DNA of 28,806 nt, taken from the IMG/VR virus record IMGVR_UViG_3300046820_000235, positions 1-28,806 of that record, one strand, 5' to 3'. This document shows positions 1 through 8,549 of the stretch, piece after piece. The position numbers and the translations under genes were made by a program. The notes under the pieces were generated by a model. That model was not told where the DNA came from and made no database searches. It saw nothing but the letters and a program-made list of their open reading frames with translations. Each line of letters begins with the position of its first letter. The stretch's first letter is position 1. The stretch comes from a virus.

Positions 1-463
1 CTGTACCAGTTGTATTTTGATTCCAAGTAGGAACTGTGCCTGATAAGTTTGCATATGTATAACCTGTACAGTTAGTCAAAGCACCTGAAGCAGGAGTGCC
101 TAATGCTGGAGTAGTTAGTGTAGGACTTGTTAATGTTTTATTAGTAAGTGTTTGCGCCCCATCTATGGTCACGGATTTGTCAGCAGGATAGGTAACAAAT
201 ACGTTCTTTACACCGGCATTAAATGATACGGCAGACCCAGTAGATGATGATAGGATTGTGTCACGGGATAAAGTGCCGGCAGCGACAGTACCAATGCCTA
301 CTTCCCATTGATTATCACCTACAATTGAATAGTATGTTGTATTAGTATTGCCAATAGCAGACGAAAATGTCTGAAAGCCTGATACAGCACCACTAAGCGT
401 AAGTGTACCTGTGCCTGTGGTAGACGTTGTTTCCTGTACCCTATCCTTGACTATAAGAGCCAT
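1..463 (-). CDS. Tail fibre / tail protein, N-terminal part (cut by window edge)
   Basis: The reading frame opens with ATG at 463 (MALIVKDRVQETTSTTG...) and runs off the left edge without a stop, so only about 154 residues are visible. The start follows an AGGA ribosome binding site (TTAGGATAAAACATG) and lies 8 bases after the stop of the preceding gene. The N-terminus, rich in Thr, Ser and Gly with a short TTYYSIVGDNQWEVG segment, is of the type that begins many podovirus tail fibre or tail-associated proteins. Around residues 100-130 it becomes a low-complexity run of L-T-x-P-x-L-x-T-P-A-L-G-T repeats, typical of beta-helical fibre shafts. It probably attaches to the tail at its N-terminus and contacts the host with the missing C-terminus. 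The class is fairly clear; the receptor and exact role cannot be judged. Confidence 0.75.
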   Translation of the reverse strand, partial: MALIVKDRVQETTSTTGTGTLTLSGAVSGFQTFSSAIGNTNTTYYSIVGDNQWEVGIGTVAAGTLSRDTILSSSTGSAVSFNAGVKNVFVTYPADKSVTIDGAQTLTNKTLTSPTLTTPALGTPASGALTNCTGYTYANLSGTVPTWNQNTTGT

Positions 464-471
464 GTTTTATC

Positions 472-858
472 CTAAGATAATGTTACTGAAAGGCTGCCGG
501 AAGCAATCTTAAATATATCACCTGAATCAATTGTTTTAGAAGCATCTAGTGGAGTGTGATATAGCAAGTTACCGCTTGTTGATGCATCCATTAGACCAAT
601 CCAACCTATCGTTCCCCATGCAGATGTACATTGTGGGAATGTACAGTCTGCGTTAGATAAGCTAACACCGTTTGATGGTGCAGCAAATGTTACTGATGTA
701 CGTGCGTAAGAGCCACCAGACACCTCTGTACCTGTGTTAGCATCTGTAGGGTCACTTGTGTAAAGTGCCACGTAGATTGTTGTTGGAGCTGTGTAAGCTG
801 TGCCTCGTAGCGTTACATTAATCAGCGCATTTTCTAGGTAGTTGGACATTTCTGACAT
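472..858 (-). CDS. Phage virion-associated protein (tail/fibre-type small family)
   Basis: This is a 128-residue protein starting MSEMSNYLENALINVTLRGT; the ATG is preceded by AAAGGA eight bases upstream. The core 'YVALYTSDPTDANTGTEVSGGSYAR' region (about residues 29-53, with its T-D-P-x-D and G-T-E-V motifs) belongs to a small family common in phage genomes next to tail fibre and adaptor genes. Members are usually annotated as hypothetical or tail-fibre-related virion proteins. No signal peptide, membrane segment or catalytic motif is seen. Ser, Thr and Gly richness with alternating hydrophobic residues suggests a beta-sandwich. Its place between the head-tail adaptor and the tail fibre gene supports a structural role at the tail. 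Function is inferred from context and family resemblance recalled from memory. Confidence 0.65.
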   Translation of the reverse strand: MSEMSNYLENALINVTLRGTAYTAPTTIYVALYTSDPTDANTGTEVSGGSYARTSVTFAAPSNGVSLSNADCTFPQCTSAWGTIGWIGLMDASTSGNLLYHTPLDASKTIDSGDIFKIASGSLSVTLS

Positions 859-868
859 AATAAATCCT

Positions 869-1489
869 TTATCGTGTTGCTATTGAGATTGAGATTGGTG
901 AACCAGCGTATTCGCCTTGGTCATCTGATACTGTTAAAGCAGTTACACCACGGTCATACAATGAAGCCCAAGTCTGTAACCTTGCATCGTTCATAATGTA
1001 AGGCTCTGCCTCACCCAAAGCACCGTAAAGTAACAAGTCTGGACAGATAGCCATAAATGCGTTAGATGGTGTTGAGTTGCTTAAAAATGTAGGTGCAGCG
1101 TAGTACAACATACTTAGCGTATAGTTGCTGTCCGGTATTGGAGCTAGTTGAAATTCTTGAGCTAGTACGGTGTATTGATGTGGAAGACCAGATTCCATAG
1201 TGCGAGCATTACGAAATAAGTTGCTTGGTGACTGATACTCTAATGTTGCTGCTGGATTTGTTGCTACGTGCAGGTCACGCATCTGCAAGAAGTCTGATGG
1301 TAGCTCTACTGTAGAGTCACCGGCTACTGCTGTGGTGGTTACTACCTTTAGCATTTGACGTATACGCAACTCCCTGCGTAGTCGTGTTTCGGCAAGCCTA
1401 ATAAAGTCAGGAATCATTGCCGTTAAATCGCTACGTGCTAGGTAACTGGCAATCGTAGTCTGTAAGTCTGCGTAGTTTGTCAATGCCAT
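869..1489 (-). CDS. Head-tail adaptor (SU10 adaptor-like)
   Basis: This 206-residue protein (MALTNYADLQTTIASYLARSDL...) resembles the adaptor proteins of SU10-like podoviruses, which form the ring below the portal. Its helical N-terminus, 'IPDFIRLAETRLRRELRIRQM' at about 26-46, followed by 'VELPSDFLQMRDLHV' and a central beta segment, is the recurring pattern of this family. The residues 'LLLYGALGEAEPYI' near 152-165 are also typical. The start ATG overlaps the stop of the preceding gene by one base (TAATG), so translation is probably coupled. Position after capsid and before tail fibre fits a connector that closes the filled head. It is placed in the family by memory of the pattern; a profile search would settle it. 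Confidence 0.8.
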   Translation of the reverse strand: MALTNYADLQTTIASYLARSDLTAMIPDFIRLAETRLRRELRIRQMLKVVTTTAVAGDSTVELPSDFLQMRDLHVATNPAATLEYQSPSNLFRNARTMESGLPHQYTVLAQEFQLAPIPDSNYTLSMLYYAAPTFLSNSTPSNAFMAICPDLLLYGALGEAEPYIMNDARLQTWASLYDRGVTALTVSDDQGEYAGSPISISIATR

Positions 1490-1806
1490 TAGATGCGCCC
1501 TGCCCTTGTGCGAAATGCCCTGTTATCAGGATTATTTAACCATTCGTTAAATCGTTTCTTATCTATCACAGCAAAGCCTCGTGTTATGCCTTGCTTTTCT
1601 AATTCGGAGAAAACTGTAAGCGGTATAGATGCAACCTTGTTACTCAATGCATCATTGCCCCATGTTTTACGTTCGTCTTGAGCAGCGTACTCACGCTTAT
1701 TCCTCTCAAGTATGCCAGTTATGTCTTGGCTCTTAGCTATAACTAATTGGTCACCGTTATCAATAAACGATGTATTGGTAATGCCGTTGGATATTGTATT
1801 ACTCAT
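1489..1806 (-). CDS. Hypothetical head-cluster protein
   Basis: An ATG at 1806 (MSNTISNGITN...) gives 105 residues and has GAGG five bases upstream (ACGAGGTCTTATG). A longer in-frame GTG start at 1842 exists but would lie inside a GC-rich hairpin, so the ATG is preferred. The protein is charged, with a middle Lys/Glu/Arg stretch (residues 27-45) and a basic end (RAFRTRAGRI). No family is recognised and no membrane segment or signal is present. It is encoded between the major capsid and the adaptor, a place often filled by minor head, decoration or head-completion proteins. That role is only suggested by position. Confidence 0.6.
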   Translation of the reverse strand: MSNTISNGITNTSFIDNGDQLVIAKSQDITGILERNKREYAAQDERKTWGNDALSNKVASIPLTVFSELEKQGITRGFAVIDKKRFNEWLNNPDNRAFRTRAGRI

Positions 1807-1820
1807 AAGACCTCGTAATG

Positions 1821-1840
1821 GGGGAGAGTTTCCCCTCCCC
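1821..1840 (-). terminator. GC-rich hairpin between capsid and next gene
   Basis: GGGGA at 1821-1825 pairs with TCCCC at 1836-1840, with a further one to three possible inner pairs around a short loop. It lies 18 bases after the capsid stop and just before the ribosome binding site at 1806. There is no T tract on the minus strand, so it is not a textbook Rho-independent terminator. It could be a partial terminator or an mRNA-end stabiliser that lets capsid mRNA outnumber the genes that follow. Confidence 0.45.
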
Positions 1841-1857
1841 ACATATCTAACTAACTA

Positions 1858-2802
1858 TTAGGTTAAGTCAGCGATGATACCGTGTGCTGCTTGGTTTTTA
1901 ACTTCTAATGTGTACTCAACTAGCAACTGAGTTAAATCAGCATCGCCAGTTTTTGCAAGCTCATTAGTTTGGAATGGGCGCAAGTAAGATACAGCAGCCA
2001 TTTCAGGGTCTAATAAGAATGCTACGTCATCATTGTCTGTGTTAGGAATGAAACGGTTAGGCACGATAGAGATAGTACCAAAGTCAGAAACATAAACGTC
2101 TGCTGCACCGATGATGGCTGCTTGAACATTGCTAGGTACATCTTTAAAGCGAGTAGCGATACCGGCAAATGTAGATGCAACTACTTTTTGTGCTGGAGTT
2201 ACCATCAAGATTGTTGGTGAACCACCGTTAACGTAAGTAGATTGAATCACGTTGTTTAAGATAGTTGCTGTGAAAGCACGGTCTGTACCAGTTACACGAG
2301 CAGTAGTACCCAAAGAACCAGCAGTACCAGAAGTACCACCAGAGTAGTTTGAGTTCAACCATGTTTGTAGACCACCCAAAACACGAGCAGTAGAAGAGTC
2401 ACCAGCAGAAGCAACTTGGTTGCTTAATAGGATAGCTTCCATGTCACGTTTGATTTCAGCAGAAGCCTTAGCCAATTGGTATGCTTTCTCTGATTTACGA
2501 CCAGCTTTGTTTACAGTTTCCAAAGTACCAGAAATTTTGATGGTTTTTTGTGAAATTTGTGTACGGTTACCAACACGAGTAGTAGGTGACAATGTTGCAT
2601 CAGATGCAGTTGCGCCCTCAACTACAGCGTTAGAAGTGTTAACAGCAGATAAGCTGTCAGTTTGCCATTCGTGGTATACAGCAGTAGCTGCAGTTTTACC
2701 AACAGATGTCATAAATGGGGTATCGGTAGGTGAGATGTTGTAAATAACATCAGCTAAGTCTTCACGTAGACCGATACTGGTATAGGTTTGATATGTTGCC
2801 AT
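1858..2802 (-). CDS. Major capsid protein (SU10-type)
   Basis: This 314-residue protein (MATYQTYTSIGLREDLADVIYNISPTDTPF...) carries the features of SU10-like major head proteins, which have the HK97 fold. These are the N-terminal 'EDLADVIYNISPTDTPFM' segment, the 'RVGNRTQISQKTIKISGT' strand region near residues 76-93, a long helix 'SEKAYQLAKASAEIKRDMEAILL', and the late 'VSDFGTISIVPNRF' and 'LDPEMAAVSYLRPFQTNELAKTGD' motifs. The ATG has AAGGA about seven bases upstream. It directly follows the scaffold gene by nine bases and is followed by a GC-rich hairpin, an arrangement that would favour high expression. Capsid identity is well supported by both family pattern and neighbours. Confidence 0.92.
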   Translation of the reverse strand: MATYQTYTSIGLREDLADVIYNISPTDTPFMTSVGKTAATAVYHEWQTDSLSAVNTSNAVVEGATASDATLSPTTRVGNRTQISQKTIKISGTLETVNKAGRKSEKAYQLAKASAEIKRDMEAILLSNQVASAGDSSTARVLGGLQTWLNSNYSGGTSGTAGSLGTTARVTGTDRAFTATILNNVIQSTYVNGGSPTILMVTPAQKVVASTFAGIATRFKDVPSNVQAAIIGAADVYVSDFGTISIVPNRFIPNTDNDDVAFLLDPEMAAVSYLRPFQTNELAKTGDADLTQLLVEYTLEVKNQAAHGIIADLT

Positions 2803-2811
2803 GATAATTCC

Positions 2812-3777
2812 TTAAATAAAGTTTTCAAAGACAGATGCAGCGTCACGCACCTTGCCTGATTTTTGTAATTGAGCCATAGTCTTTTTAGCTTGGTCAGTAT
2901 TTACAGATGAATTACTGTTACCAGACTTAATCGTCTTAGGCGGTTCACTAACCCTCTTGTTTAGTTGAGGCTTAGACTGTTGTAATTTGTCGTACTGCAT
3001 TGCTTTATACAATGCCATAACGTGCCGAGCATCTCGTACTGCCGATAGCTCTTGGTCTGAGAATCCTAAGTTCTTTGCAAACTTACGCAAATCTGACCTT
3101 AGTGCCTCGCCTTTTACTGGGTCGCTGTATTCCGGTAGTGATTCAGACAATACGGCAGCCTGCTGAGATAGATATTCCTGCATTCCTTGCTGTTGCTCGG
3201 CTTGTTGCATCTCTGCAATGCGTTGTCTTTCAGCTTGTATTGCGTATAACTTCTCTTTGTTCTGCGATATCTCTGCCACTCGTACAGCGTAACCGATAGG
3301 GTCAGATTCTTTTAAAGACTCTAAATCCTCTACTGGTTGTTGAGCACTCAGTAACTGCTCCATTGCTTGCAACCGTTCTGCATAAGCATCACGCATATAC
3401 TTGGCTTCTTCAATAGCTTGTTGTTCAGCCTGTAGTGCTTTGCGTTGCTCTGCTACTTGTTGCGTTTTTTTGGTATAGTCTGCACCTTGTTGAGCTAGTG
3501 ACTTTAGTTCAGTTAAGGTTAGTTCTTTCTCTTCGCCACCGACTTTAACTTGAAATCGTTGTTCGTCTTGGTCTGAGTTAGACTCCTCTGAGCTATCATC
3601 GCCTTGCTCTTCTTGTTGCTCTTCTACCTGCTCATTCTCTTGTTCTAGTTGCTCTTCTGCTTGCCCTTCTGTGGGTGCTTCCGATGCATCCATTAAACCT
3701 AAGAATGCGTTTTGTGCTTCATTGATAGTTCCAGTACTTTGTGTGTCACTCCCGTTAGGGTTGGTGTCGGTAGTCAT
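2812..3777 (-). CDS. Capsid assembly scaffold protein
   Basis: The protein has 321 residues and is very rich in Glu and Gln. Residues 30-75 are an acidic, disordered stretch (repeated E-Q, D-E and S-E pairs). Residues 80-95 form a small 'FQVKVGGEEKELTLTEL' domain, and residues 100-190 form a long predicted coiled coil with many Gln and Ala. The C-terminus (TMAQLQKSGKVRDAASVFENFI) resembles the conserved capsid-binding tails of podovirus scaffolds. The start has GGAG six to eight bases upstream. Position between portal and capsid and the composition are what is expected of a scaffold that co-assembles with the capsid and leaves the mature head. No protease motif is visible. Confidence 0.85.
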   Translation of the reverse strand: MTTDTNPNGSDTQSTGTINEAQNAFLGLMDASEAPTEGQAEEQLEQENEQVEEQQEEQGDDSSEESNSDQDEQRFQVKVGGEEKELTLTELKSLAQQGADYTKKTQQVAEQRKALQAEQQAIEEAKYMRDAYAERLQAMEQLLSAQQPVEDLESLKESDPIGYAVRVAEISQNKEKLYAIQAERQRIAEMQQAEQQQGMQEYLSQQAAVLSESLPEYSDPVKGEALRSDLRKFAKNLGFSDQELSAVRDARHVMALYKAMQYDKLQQSKPQLNKRVSEPPKTIKSGNSNSSVNTDQAKKTMAQLQKSGKVRDAASVFENFI

Positions 3778-3821
3778 TTAAATCTCCAAATGCTAGTGCG
3801 CCTAGCCACGTTTTATAGATA

Positions 3822-4052
3822 CTATAAAATCTTCCAGCGTTTGGCATTAATCTTGCGGTCATCTGCCATGCCAACTATATGAGCCATTACTTCACGAATA
3901 GCCGTTAGCTTTGTGTAAGCATCTTGTCGCTCATCGTAATCATAAAGCGGTGAGTTAGACCACCGTTGCATCTGTAATTCTTCCATCTCTTTAAATACTT
4001 CCAAGAAATTTTGGTCTTGGAGCATATTGTTTGCCCACTCTGATTTGGTCAC
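3822..4052 (-). CDS. Small portal-adjacent hypothetical protein
   Basis: The protein has 76 residues beginning at a GTG codon (GTGACCAAA) that overlaps the stop of the preceding gene by four bases (GTGA); AAGG lies six bases upstream. It is charged and helical, with Trp and Met residues (MEELQMQRWSNSPLYDYDERQDAYTKLTAIREVM). Small proteins of this type sit between the portal and scaffold genes of many podoviruses, but no function is known to me. A minor virion or head-assembly role is a guess from position. Nothing in it points to an enzyme, a membrane segment or a DNA-binding fold. Confidence 0.65.
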   Translation of the reverse strand: MTKSEWANNMLQDQNFLEVFKEMEELQMQRWSNSPLYDYDERQDAYTKLTAIREVMAHIVGMADDRKINAKRWKIL

Positions 4053-4393
4053 ATGAACCTTCCAGCACCGCTAGATGCTGATTGTGCTGCGCCTTGTCCA
4101 CCAAGTAAACCGGCACTAGCTTGTGAATCACCTTGCATACCTGTCGCTGCTTGATATAACTCTGGGAATAATGCAGCAATATCAATTGGAGTAAATTGTT
4201 GCGCTGGCTTTGCAGTCATAGACTGATTATTAAAGTCATTAATATAATTACGTTGCGCTTTACTTTTCATCATGCCAAGCACGGGATTAAAAAACGTGTT
4301 TTGCCTAGCTGGCATAGTATAGTATTGCCCTGTATCAGCATCGTAATAAACTTGCCCTTGGTCTTGTTGCCTATTTTGTGCTTGGTAACCCAT
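4049..4393 (-). CDS. Hypothetical head-cluster protein, Gln/Gly-rich
   Basis: The protein has 114 residues, with a Gln-rich N-terminus (MGYQAQNRQQDQGQVYYDAD) and a Gly/Ala/Ser-rich C-terminus, suggesting mostly disordered ends around a short central segment. The ATG has AAGGG seven bases upstream. It lies just after the portal gene and overlaps the next gene by four bases. I do not recognise a family. Composition and location suit a minor virion component or assembly helper. No catalytic residues, Cys clusters or hydrophobic helices are visible. Confidence 0.6.
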   Translation of the reverse strand: MGYQAQNRQQDQGQVYYDADTGQYYTMPARQNTFFNPVLGMMKSKAQRNYINDFNNQSMTAKPAQQFTPIDIAALFPELYQAATGMQGDSQASAGLLGGQGAAQSASSGAGRFM

Positions 4394-4424
4394 ATTTTAC
4401 CCTTTTCCCACTATATCTTGTGTA

Positions 4425-6554
4425 TTATACACCGTAATCTTCCATATCTTGTGGTTCAGCCTTTATACCACCTTTTACCATTTCATTCAAGCTAGTAATG
4501 GCTGACATAATAGCGTTAAGCTGCTCTGTCTGTAGTTTTCCATCAGTTGCTTGTGACTTCATCTCTAGCTCCATCTGTTTCAATTGCAATTCAGCTTCCT
4601 TGATACGGTATTCGCCCTCAAGTTGCATTTGTTTTTGTTGGAACTCTAGTTCTTTACGAGCATTCTCTACTTGCATTTGCTCACGGTCTAGTTGTAGTTT
4701 GGCTTGGTTAGTTTGTGCAGACAATTGAGCCTTTTGTTCTTCTACCCTAGCGTATAACTGCGCTGCCTCTGAGTTAGGGTCAGCCGGTGCTTGGCTTGCT
4801 TGTTGCATTATTTGCTGCTCAACTTCTGGTGTAATCTCATTAATGAATGAAGTTGTGTCCTTGAAGCCAGCCATCTCAATCATACGACCAAGAGTGCTAC
4901 GGTATTGCGTTACAGTCACCAATGGATTGTTAGCACCGTACTTGCCGATGATTTCTTCCTGTTTAGCCATAATCATTTGTAGCATAGCAATCTGCTCTTG
5001 GCGGTTACCGTTGCCTAAACCTACGTTGATTGATACATCGTATAGGTTAGACCATTCACGTGGGTCATAAGATACCCATTTGCCACGCATACGGATTGTC
5101 TTAGCTTGGTTTTGGTATTTGCATAGTAGGTGCAAGATGCCACGGAATAATGATTTGACACCTGTTTCAGCAAAGATACGAGCCATTAGCTCTAGCTTAC
5201 CTGCTGACTGTTGCATCATGGCTGCCACGGCTGTTGCTGTAGTGTTCTGAAGCACGTTAGTATCAAGACCTTGCTGTAGGTCACTAACACCAGTACGTTT
5301 AGCCTGTACACCGTCTAGATATTCCATCATCGGGAATGATTGACCGGCTGTGTTTGCTACCGTTAGTTGGTTTACTGCTTGAGGATTCTTAACACGGATA
5401 ACACCACCGGCAGTAGATGTTAGCAAGTCATCTAGGTTAACTTGACCCTCTACGGCTGTAACACGGGCATTGTTTGTTAGGTATAAGTTGTCTAGCATCT
5501 GACGTAGGATAGTAGACTTGGTTAGTTGTAAGTCCATTGTCCTGTCGGCTAGTGACTGACCAAAGAATTTGTGTGGGATAGGAATCGGGCATACAGAGTG
5601 GAATGGCACGTAGTCGCACTCTTCATTAGATAGGATTTGCTCACCACCGATGATAACCCTGCGTAACTCTAGCAAGCCATTGTCGTTTGTGTCTACCTTG
5701 ATGTAGCACTCAAATATCTCTACCTCTTCCATTGATAGGTCGCTGGACTGTGCATAGTCTGGCATCTCGTCACGACCAAAACGTGCTAAACGCTCTGGTG
5801 AATACTCTAAACGGTCACCGGCTGGGATAGTATCTACGATAGACTTCTCGTAGCCCATAGCAATCAAGTCACCACGAGCAATCATTCTACGGTGCGCTGT
5901 GAATGGTGAGTCCTCAATGGTCTTAGCACGTTTGCTAATTAGGAACTCTTCTGGCGGTACGTTCTCAATAGCGATACGGCTGTCATCTTGGATGCGCTCA
6001 ATCGTTACGTTATGTGTGTTGTAAGGTAAACCATCAATGCCAATAACAATGTCAGTCACTTGCTTGGTAATTTCCCACTCACCAGTCTGCATAATCATGG
6101 CTAACTCGTCATCAGTCAGCCCTTTGTATTTTTCTTTGATGGTGTCCTTCTTCTCTTCCCAGTAGGCTTTAACAACACCGACCTTCTGTAGCAATGCATC
6201 CTTGAACCAGTTGTGTAGGATTAGGAAGCCATCGTTGTCTTTATAGAATACCCAGTTCGCCATGTCACTAGCTTGGTCAGCGAGTTCTTCTTCACCATCT
6301 TTAGTCGGCTCAAAGCGGACTGCATCCTCGCATGATGTGAATACACGGATTAATTGTGGCAATGCACCATCTACGGCTTCAGCTACCTCACCGGTAACTA
6401 CTTGGCTGCGACCTTCTACCTCAGTTCCGTATTTGTCACGGAAGTAGTAGTTCATGGCATCAGCACGTTCTTGAACAGTATCGGACTCTAAGTAGCCAAT
6501 AGCGTTATTGATTTCGTCAGCACATAGTGCCTTTAATTCTTCTTGATTCATCAT
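4425..6554 (-). CDS. Portal protein (P22/SU10-like)
   Basis: This protein of about 709 residues is the dodecameric portal through which DNA is packaged and ejected. The N-terminal 'EELKALCADEINNAIGYLE...RADAMNYYFRDKYGTEVEGRSQVV' and 'EAVDGALPQLIRVFTSCEDAVRFEP' are the recurring opening of this portal family. The body around residues 120-520 holds the clip, wing and stem regions, and a long Gln/Glu-rich coiled coil (about 600-690) suits the barrel or a C-terminal extension. Three in-frame ATGs lie at 6566, 6554 and 6551. The ATG at 6554 overlaps the terminase stop by one base, whereas that at 6566 has its AAGG only one base away, so 6554 (or 6551, MNQEELK) is preferred. Family assignment is strong. 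Confidence 0.92.
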   Translation of the reverse strand: MMNQEELKALCADEINNAIGYLESDTVQERADAMNYYFRDKYGTEVEGRSQVVTGEVAEAVDGALPQLIRVFTSCEDAVRFEPTKDGEEELADQASDMANWVFYKDNDGFLILHNWFKDALLQKVGVVKAYWEEKKDTIKEKYKGLTDDELAMIMQTGEWEITKQVTDIVIGIDGLPYNTHNVTIERIQDDSRIAIENVPPEEFLISKRAKTIEDSPFTAHRRMIARGDLIAMGYEKSIVDTIPAGDRLEYSPERLARFGRDEMPDYAQSSDLSMEEVEIFECYIKVDTNDNGLLELRRVIIGGEQILSNEECDYVPFHSVCPIPIPHKFFGQSLADRTMDLQLTKSTILRQMLDNLYLTNNARVTAVEGQVNLDDLLTSTAGGVIRVKNPQAVNQLTVANTAGQSFPMMEYLDGVQAKRTGVSDLQQGLDTNVLQNTTATAVAAMMQQSAGKLELMARIFAETGVKSLFRGILHLLCKYQNQAKTIRMRGKWVSYDPREWSNLYDVSINVGLGNGNRQEQIAMLQMIMAKQEEIIGKYGANNPLVTVTQYRSTLGRMIEMAGFKDTTSFINEITPEVEQQIMQQASQAPADPNSEAAQLYARVEEQKAQLSAQTNQAKLQLDREQMQVENARKELEFQQKQMQLEGEYRIKEAELQLKQMELEMKSQATDGKLQTEQLNAIMSAITSLNEMVKGGIKAEPQDMEDYGV

Positions 6555-7849
6555 TATACGACCCATGCCTTATTTTGTTGTAATGGTTTAGACCATGTTG
6601 TATCTACTTCTACTAATCCTATTGCCATGTAACGAAAGCTATCTGCAAAGTGTGATGACCAGTCGTGAACTGGCTTATCGTAAAACACGTTCTGCTTCTC
6701 GTTAAACTCACGTCTATAGTTACGCAATGCCACTAGACCGTTCTTTGTGCGCTCCATGTCAAACCAGCATCTAGGCAGCATACGTCTGACTGCTTGAATG
6801 CCATCTGCTATAGATAGGCTTGGTGCTACAGTAACATCTAGTCCAGCTTCCATTAAGACTTCTAACCGGCTGCGCCCTGTGGTCATCTCTCTGACTCTTA
6901 CATCGTGCGGAAGAATCTGCTGACCCTTGTCATAACCATTATCACGTAACCAACTAACATAGTAATCAAGTCCGACTCCGTGGTTCTCTGTGCAATCTAT
7001 TAGCTGTATCTCTTTGCCGACTATCTGCGCTACCCAAATACACGTACTGTCGCTGACACCCAAATCCCAGCTACAAACAATCTTTGCCAGTTCGTCTTTA
7101 GGAATCTTAGTAACTCTATTCTCGTTATCGGCTGCATGTAGTAGTGACCCATAGTAAGCACCTTCTACTGGCGCATCAAAGCTACACTCAAACTCTTGCT
7201 TGTACTTGTCCTCGCCCATCTCGTTCTTAGCACTAGCCAACTCTTGTGGGTCTAGTATGCCAGTATCACTAGCCTTAAACTCTAAGAACTTCCAACCTTC
7301 TGTGACCATTGCACGTTCTTTGAACTCTCTAAAGTGATTGTTGCCTTTAGGAGTACCAATAAACAAACAGAATCCTTTTCTGTCTGCTAGTGCCGGTCTT
7401 ACAATCTCATTCCAAATCTTTGGGTCTTGGTCACCGACCTCGTCTAGCACAACACCATCAAAGTATTGACCTCGTAAGCTGTCACCGTTCTCACTACCGT
7501 ATAAGCTAATACGTCTACCTAAGAAGTCTACACGCAATTCAGCAATGTTGACTGTAGCACCCAATGGTCTTGTATATTCTATAAGGTAATCAAATGCTAC
7601 TCGTTTAGCTTGGGCATACGTTGGTGCAATGTAAGCGTAACGAGGGTTCTTCTGTTCGTTATTTAATGCTGCATTAATAAGATGTAGGATAGCTGAAACA
7701 GTCTTACCCATACGTCTATGTGCAACTACTACAGTAAAGCGATTCTTATTTACCGCTCTATGAATATCTAGCTGAGGTTGTCTTGGTCTGTAACCTAAAT
7801 CTGGTGGTGCTTCCTCAACTTCTTCATACTCTAATACTTCATCAGTCAT
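6554..7849 (-). CDS. terL: Terminase large subunit (packaging ATPase/nuclease)
   Basis: This 431-residue packaging motor shows a Walker A motif at about 41-50 (VVAHRRMGKT), Walker B at 130-137 (FDGVVLDE) and the coupling motif 'FIGTPKG' at 163-169. The C-terminal RNase H-like nuclease has Asp262 in 'CSWDLGVSDST', Asp316 in 'ILPHDV' and a late Asp in 'WSSHFADSFRY'. It drives DNA into the prohead using ATP and cuts the concatemer. The length is at the short end of large terminases but both domains are present. The start ATG overlaps the preceding small gene by eight bases (ATGACTGA) and its end touches the portal start, so translation is probably coupled. Confidence 0.96.
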   Translation of the reverse strand: MTDEVLEYEEVEEAPPDLGYRPRQPQLDIHRAVNKNRFTVVVAHRRMGKTVSAILHLINAALNNEQKNPRYAYIAPTYAQAKRVAFDYLIEYTRPLGATVNIAELRVDFLGRRISLYGSENGDSLRGQYFDGVVLDEVGDQDPKIWNEIVRPALADRKGFCLFIGTPKGNNHFREFKERAMVTEGWKFLEFKASDTGILDPQELASAKNEMGEDKYKQEFECSFDAPVEGAYYGSLLHAADNENRVTKIPKDELAKIVCSWDLGVSDSTCIWVAQIVGKEIQLIDCTENHGVGLDYYVSWLRDNGYDKGQQILPHDVRVREMTTGRSRLEVLMEAGLDVTVAPSLSIADGIQAVRRMLPRCWFDMERTKNGLVALRNYRREFNEKQNVFYDKPVHDWSSHFADSFRYMAIGLVEVDTTWSKPLQQNKAWVV

Positions 7850-8099
7850 TAGGTACGCCTGTAATGATTTTCATCACCATAGGAGCTTCTGCATCGCCAC
7901 TCATCTCTACTGACTTTAAATCAGGTAAGACTTTGTCTAATAAAGTTTTTCCGATATTAACTTGTGTTGCTGTTAGCTCAATTTCACCATCGTAGGCTTT
8001 CATTAATCTATTGATGATTGCCGAGGCTTGAATCTTACTTCTTACATCGTCTTGATGTCTACGACCCATAGGTCTACCAGCTAGTTTTTTGTCTTCCAT
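7842..8099 (-). CDS. terS: Probable terminase small subunit
   Basis: The protein has 85 residues, opens with a basic stretch (GRPMGRRHQDDVRSKIQ) and continues with helices 'IINRLMKAYDGEIELTATQVNIGKTLLDKVLPDLKSVEM'. A short basic, helical protein lying directly upstream of and overlapping terL is the usual place for the DNA-recognising small terminase. The pattern 'A-x-G-x-x-x-L-T-A-T-Q-V' followed by 'LLDKVLPDLKSVE' recurs in small proteins at this position in other podoviruses. It is shorter than typical TerS proteins (about 120-160 residues). The assignment rests on position and on a helical DNA-binding look rather than on a firm signature. Confidence 0.65.
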   Translation of the reverse strand: MEDKKLAGRPMGRRHQDDVRSKIQASAIINRLMKAYDGEIELTATQVNIGKTLLDKVLPDLKSVEMSGDAEAPMVMKIITGVPND

Positions 8100-8141
8100 T
8101 GTCTTGTGACTCCTTATAGGTTGGTCACCCTGTTGTTAAAA

Positions 8142-8546
8142 TTATTTCATGCCACTTGCGTTATAAAAAGGAGATTGACCTTGTGATTGCATTAAATCTC
8201 TGTATGCTGCTGCTTTCTTAGCAATAGATGGAGTTATTATCCCTTTTGCTATTGATAGTCTTTCGTATTCGTCTAGCGTAGGAACTACTGTTGGAAAGTC
8301 ACCTCTTTCATCGCCTATAGAATACTCTGTAACGTCACTACCCTTTAACTTGCCTTGACCAGTAAGCAATCCTAGCCAACCAGTAGACTTAGGCATCATC
8401 TCGCCACCATATCCTGTTATGTTGCCTTGCTTATCTTTTAATTCGTATGCTCTTAGACCATAAGGACTAGGATAGTTTAAAGCATTTAACCCACCTTGTT
8501 GAGATGGGTTGTTAAATAATAATCCTAGTATCTGACTATAGTCCAT
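8142..8546 (-). CDS. Hypothetical phage protein with GDFPTVVPTL motif
   Basis: This 134-residue protein has the motif 'TEYSIGDERGDFPTVVPTLDEYE' around residues 72-94. Similar segments (E-x-S-I-G-x...P-T-V-V-P-T-L) recur in hypothetical phage proteins and in pieces of larger virion proteins, but I know no established function. The N-terminus (MDYSQILGLLFNNPSQQ) could be a short amphipathic helix; the C-terminus is small and polar. The start ATG lies three bases after the stop of the tiny membrane gene at 8550-8630, in a chain of touching genes that continues to the terminase genes. It is probably a minor virion or assembly protein. Confidence 0.6.
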   Translation of the reverse strand: MDYSQILGLLFNNPSQQGGLNALNYPSPYGLRAYELKDKQGNITGYGGEMMPKSTGWLGLLTGQGKLKGSDVTEYSIGDERGDFPTVVPTLDEYERLSIAKGIITPSIAKKAAAYRDLMQSQGQSPFYNASGMK

Positions 8547-8549
8547 AAG